Assembly: GCA_946184195.1 (NCBI GenBank)
Contig: CAMHEP010000031.1
Location: 1-13,461 of the forward strand
Reading direction: 5' to 3'
Length of the DNA stretch: 13,461 nucleotides
Origin: an uncultured Bacteroidales bacterium
GTDB lineage: Bacteria; Bacteroidota; Bacteroidia; Bacteroidales; Paludibacteraceae
Below are positions 13,125 through 13,461 of this stretch, one piece after another; the first letter of the stretch is position 1, and the number at the start of each line of letters is the position of its first letter. The translations under genes and the position numbers were made by a program. Under the pieces are notes generated by a model, which searched no databases, was not told the DNA's origin, and was given only the letters and a program-made list of their open reading frames with translations.

Positions 13125-13461
13125 ATGAAAGCTTTCATGGACAAAGACTTCCTGCTGCAAACAGAGACCGCGCAGGAGCTGTATCACAATCATGCGGCTA
13201 AGATGCCGATTATCGATTATCACTGCCACCTTATTCCGCAGATGGTTGCCGAGAACAAGCGTTTCGAATCCATCGCACAGATCTGGCTCATGGGCGACCA
13301 CTACAAATGGCGCGCTATGCGTTCCAACGGTGTGGACGAGCGTTTCTGCACCGGCAAGGACACGACCGACTGGGAGAAGTTCGAGAAATGGGCGGAGACC
13401 GTTCCGTACACCTTCCGCAACCCGCTGTACCACTGGACCCATCTGGAGCTCAAGACCGCTT
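13125..13461 (+). CDS. uxaC: glucuronate isomerase (UxaC), 5' part, cut by window edge
   Basis: The first 112 codons are visible, starting MKAFMDKDFLLQTETAQELY. The enzyme interconverts glucuronate with fructuronate and galacturonate with tagaturonate, the first step of hexuronate breakdown from pectin or glucuronides. The amidohydrolase-type metal site HxH appears in PIIDYHCHLIP (residues about 27-37), and the family segments IWLMGDHYKWRAMRSNGV and FRNPLYHWTHLEL are present. The start follows the A/T-rich leader, and its N-terminus matches the usual family beginning. It is divergent from the prenyl synthase gene and has its own regulatory region with an inverted repeat, consistent with substrate induction. 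Further uronate genes may follow beyond the window. Confidence 0.95.
   Translation, partial: MKAFMDKDFLLQTETAQELYHNHAAKMPIIDYHCHLIPQMVAENKRFESIAQIWLMGDHYKWRAMRSNGVDERFCTGKDTTDWEKFEKWAETVPYTFRNPLYHWTHLELKTA

Noticed and set aside
1..13461. Mobile elements, CRISPR arrays, toxin-antitoxin or defence genes
   Set aside because: No transposase, integrase, regularly spaced repeats or recognisable defence motifs were seen. The genes are conserved housekeeping and envelope functions.

Overview
The window reads as chromosomal DNA of a member of the Bacteroidota, most likely order Bacteroidales. Three things point there. Five intergenic sites fit or partly fit the Bacteroidetes housekeeping promoter (TTG or TTTG, about 20 nt, then TAnnTTTG), and Shine-Dalgarno sequences are inconspicuous. 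Several genes belong to families largely restricted to this phylum (DUF4292, DUF4290, DUF4301). The gene order dUTPase, TPR protein, DUF4292 lipoprotein, M23/EnvC protein is, from memory, typical of Bacteroidales. I see no phage, IS, CRISPR, tRNA or rRNA.

Layout. (a) 1-4669, minus strand: a tightly packed operon transcribed right to left. It holds a lipid kinase (YegS/DagK type), dut, a secreted TPR protein, a DUF4292 lipoprotein, a catalytically degenerate EnvC-like LytM protein and an FKBP-type lipoprotein. The FKBP gene is frameshifted and runs off the left edge. Apart from dut and the kinase, all products look exported, so the theme is cell envelope. (b) 4670-5130: a 461-bp divergent intergenic region with a minus promoter for the kinase operon and two plus promoters. 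The first plus promoter is followed about 120 nt downstream by an intrinsic-terminator-like hairpin, so it probably makes a free-standing RNA of about 150 nt. The second drives the DUF4301 gene. (c) 5131-7162, plus: a DUF4301 protein, whose motif order resembles UDP-sugar pyrophosphorylases, overlapping a HAD phosphatase. (d) 7163-12014, plus: a near-perfect promoter, then a secreted endonuclease/exonuclease/phosphatase-family protein, a short DUF4290 protein, prs, a type II glutaminyl-cyclase-like lipoprotein, sufC and a half-length sufD, all closely spaced or overlapping. (e) 11973-12965, minus: a long-chain polyprenyl diphosphate synthase whose 3' end overlaps sufD tail to tail by 42 bp. 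(f) 12966-13461: a divergent promoter region with a perfect 16-bp inverted repeat, then the 5' part of glucuronate isomerase (uxaC), cut by the right edge.

Most of the window is conserved core metabolism: nucleotide precursors, Fe-S assembly, isoprenoids and envelope biogenesis. The items most worth a second look are the candidate small RNA at about 4895-5048, the nucleotidyltransferase-like reading of DUF4301, the half-length SufD with no SufB beside it, the frameshifted FKBP lipoprotein, the palindrome upstream of uxaC, and a family of GTAC-rich intergenic repeats that has duplicated the translation start region of the TPR gene.
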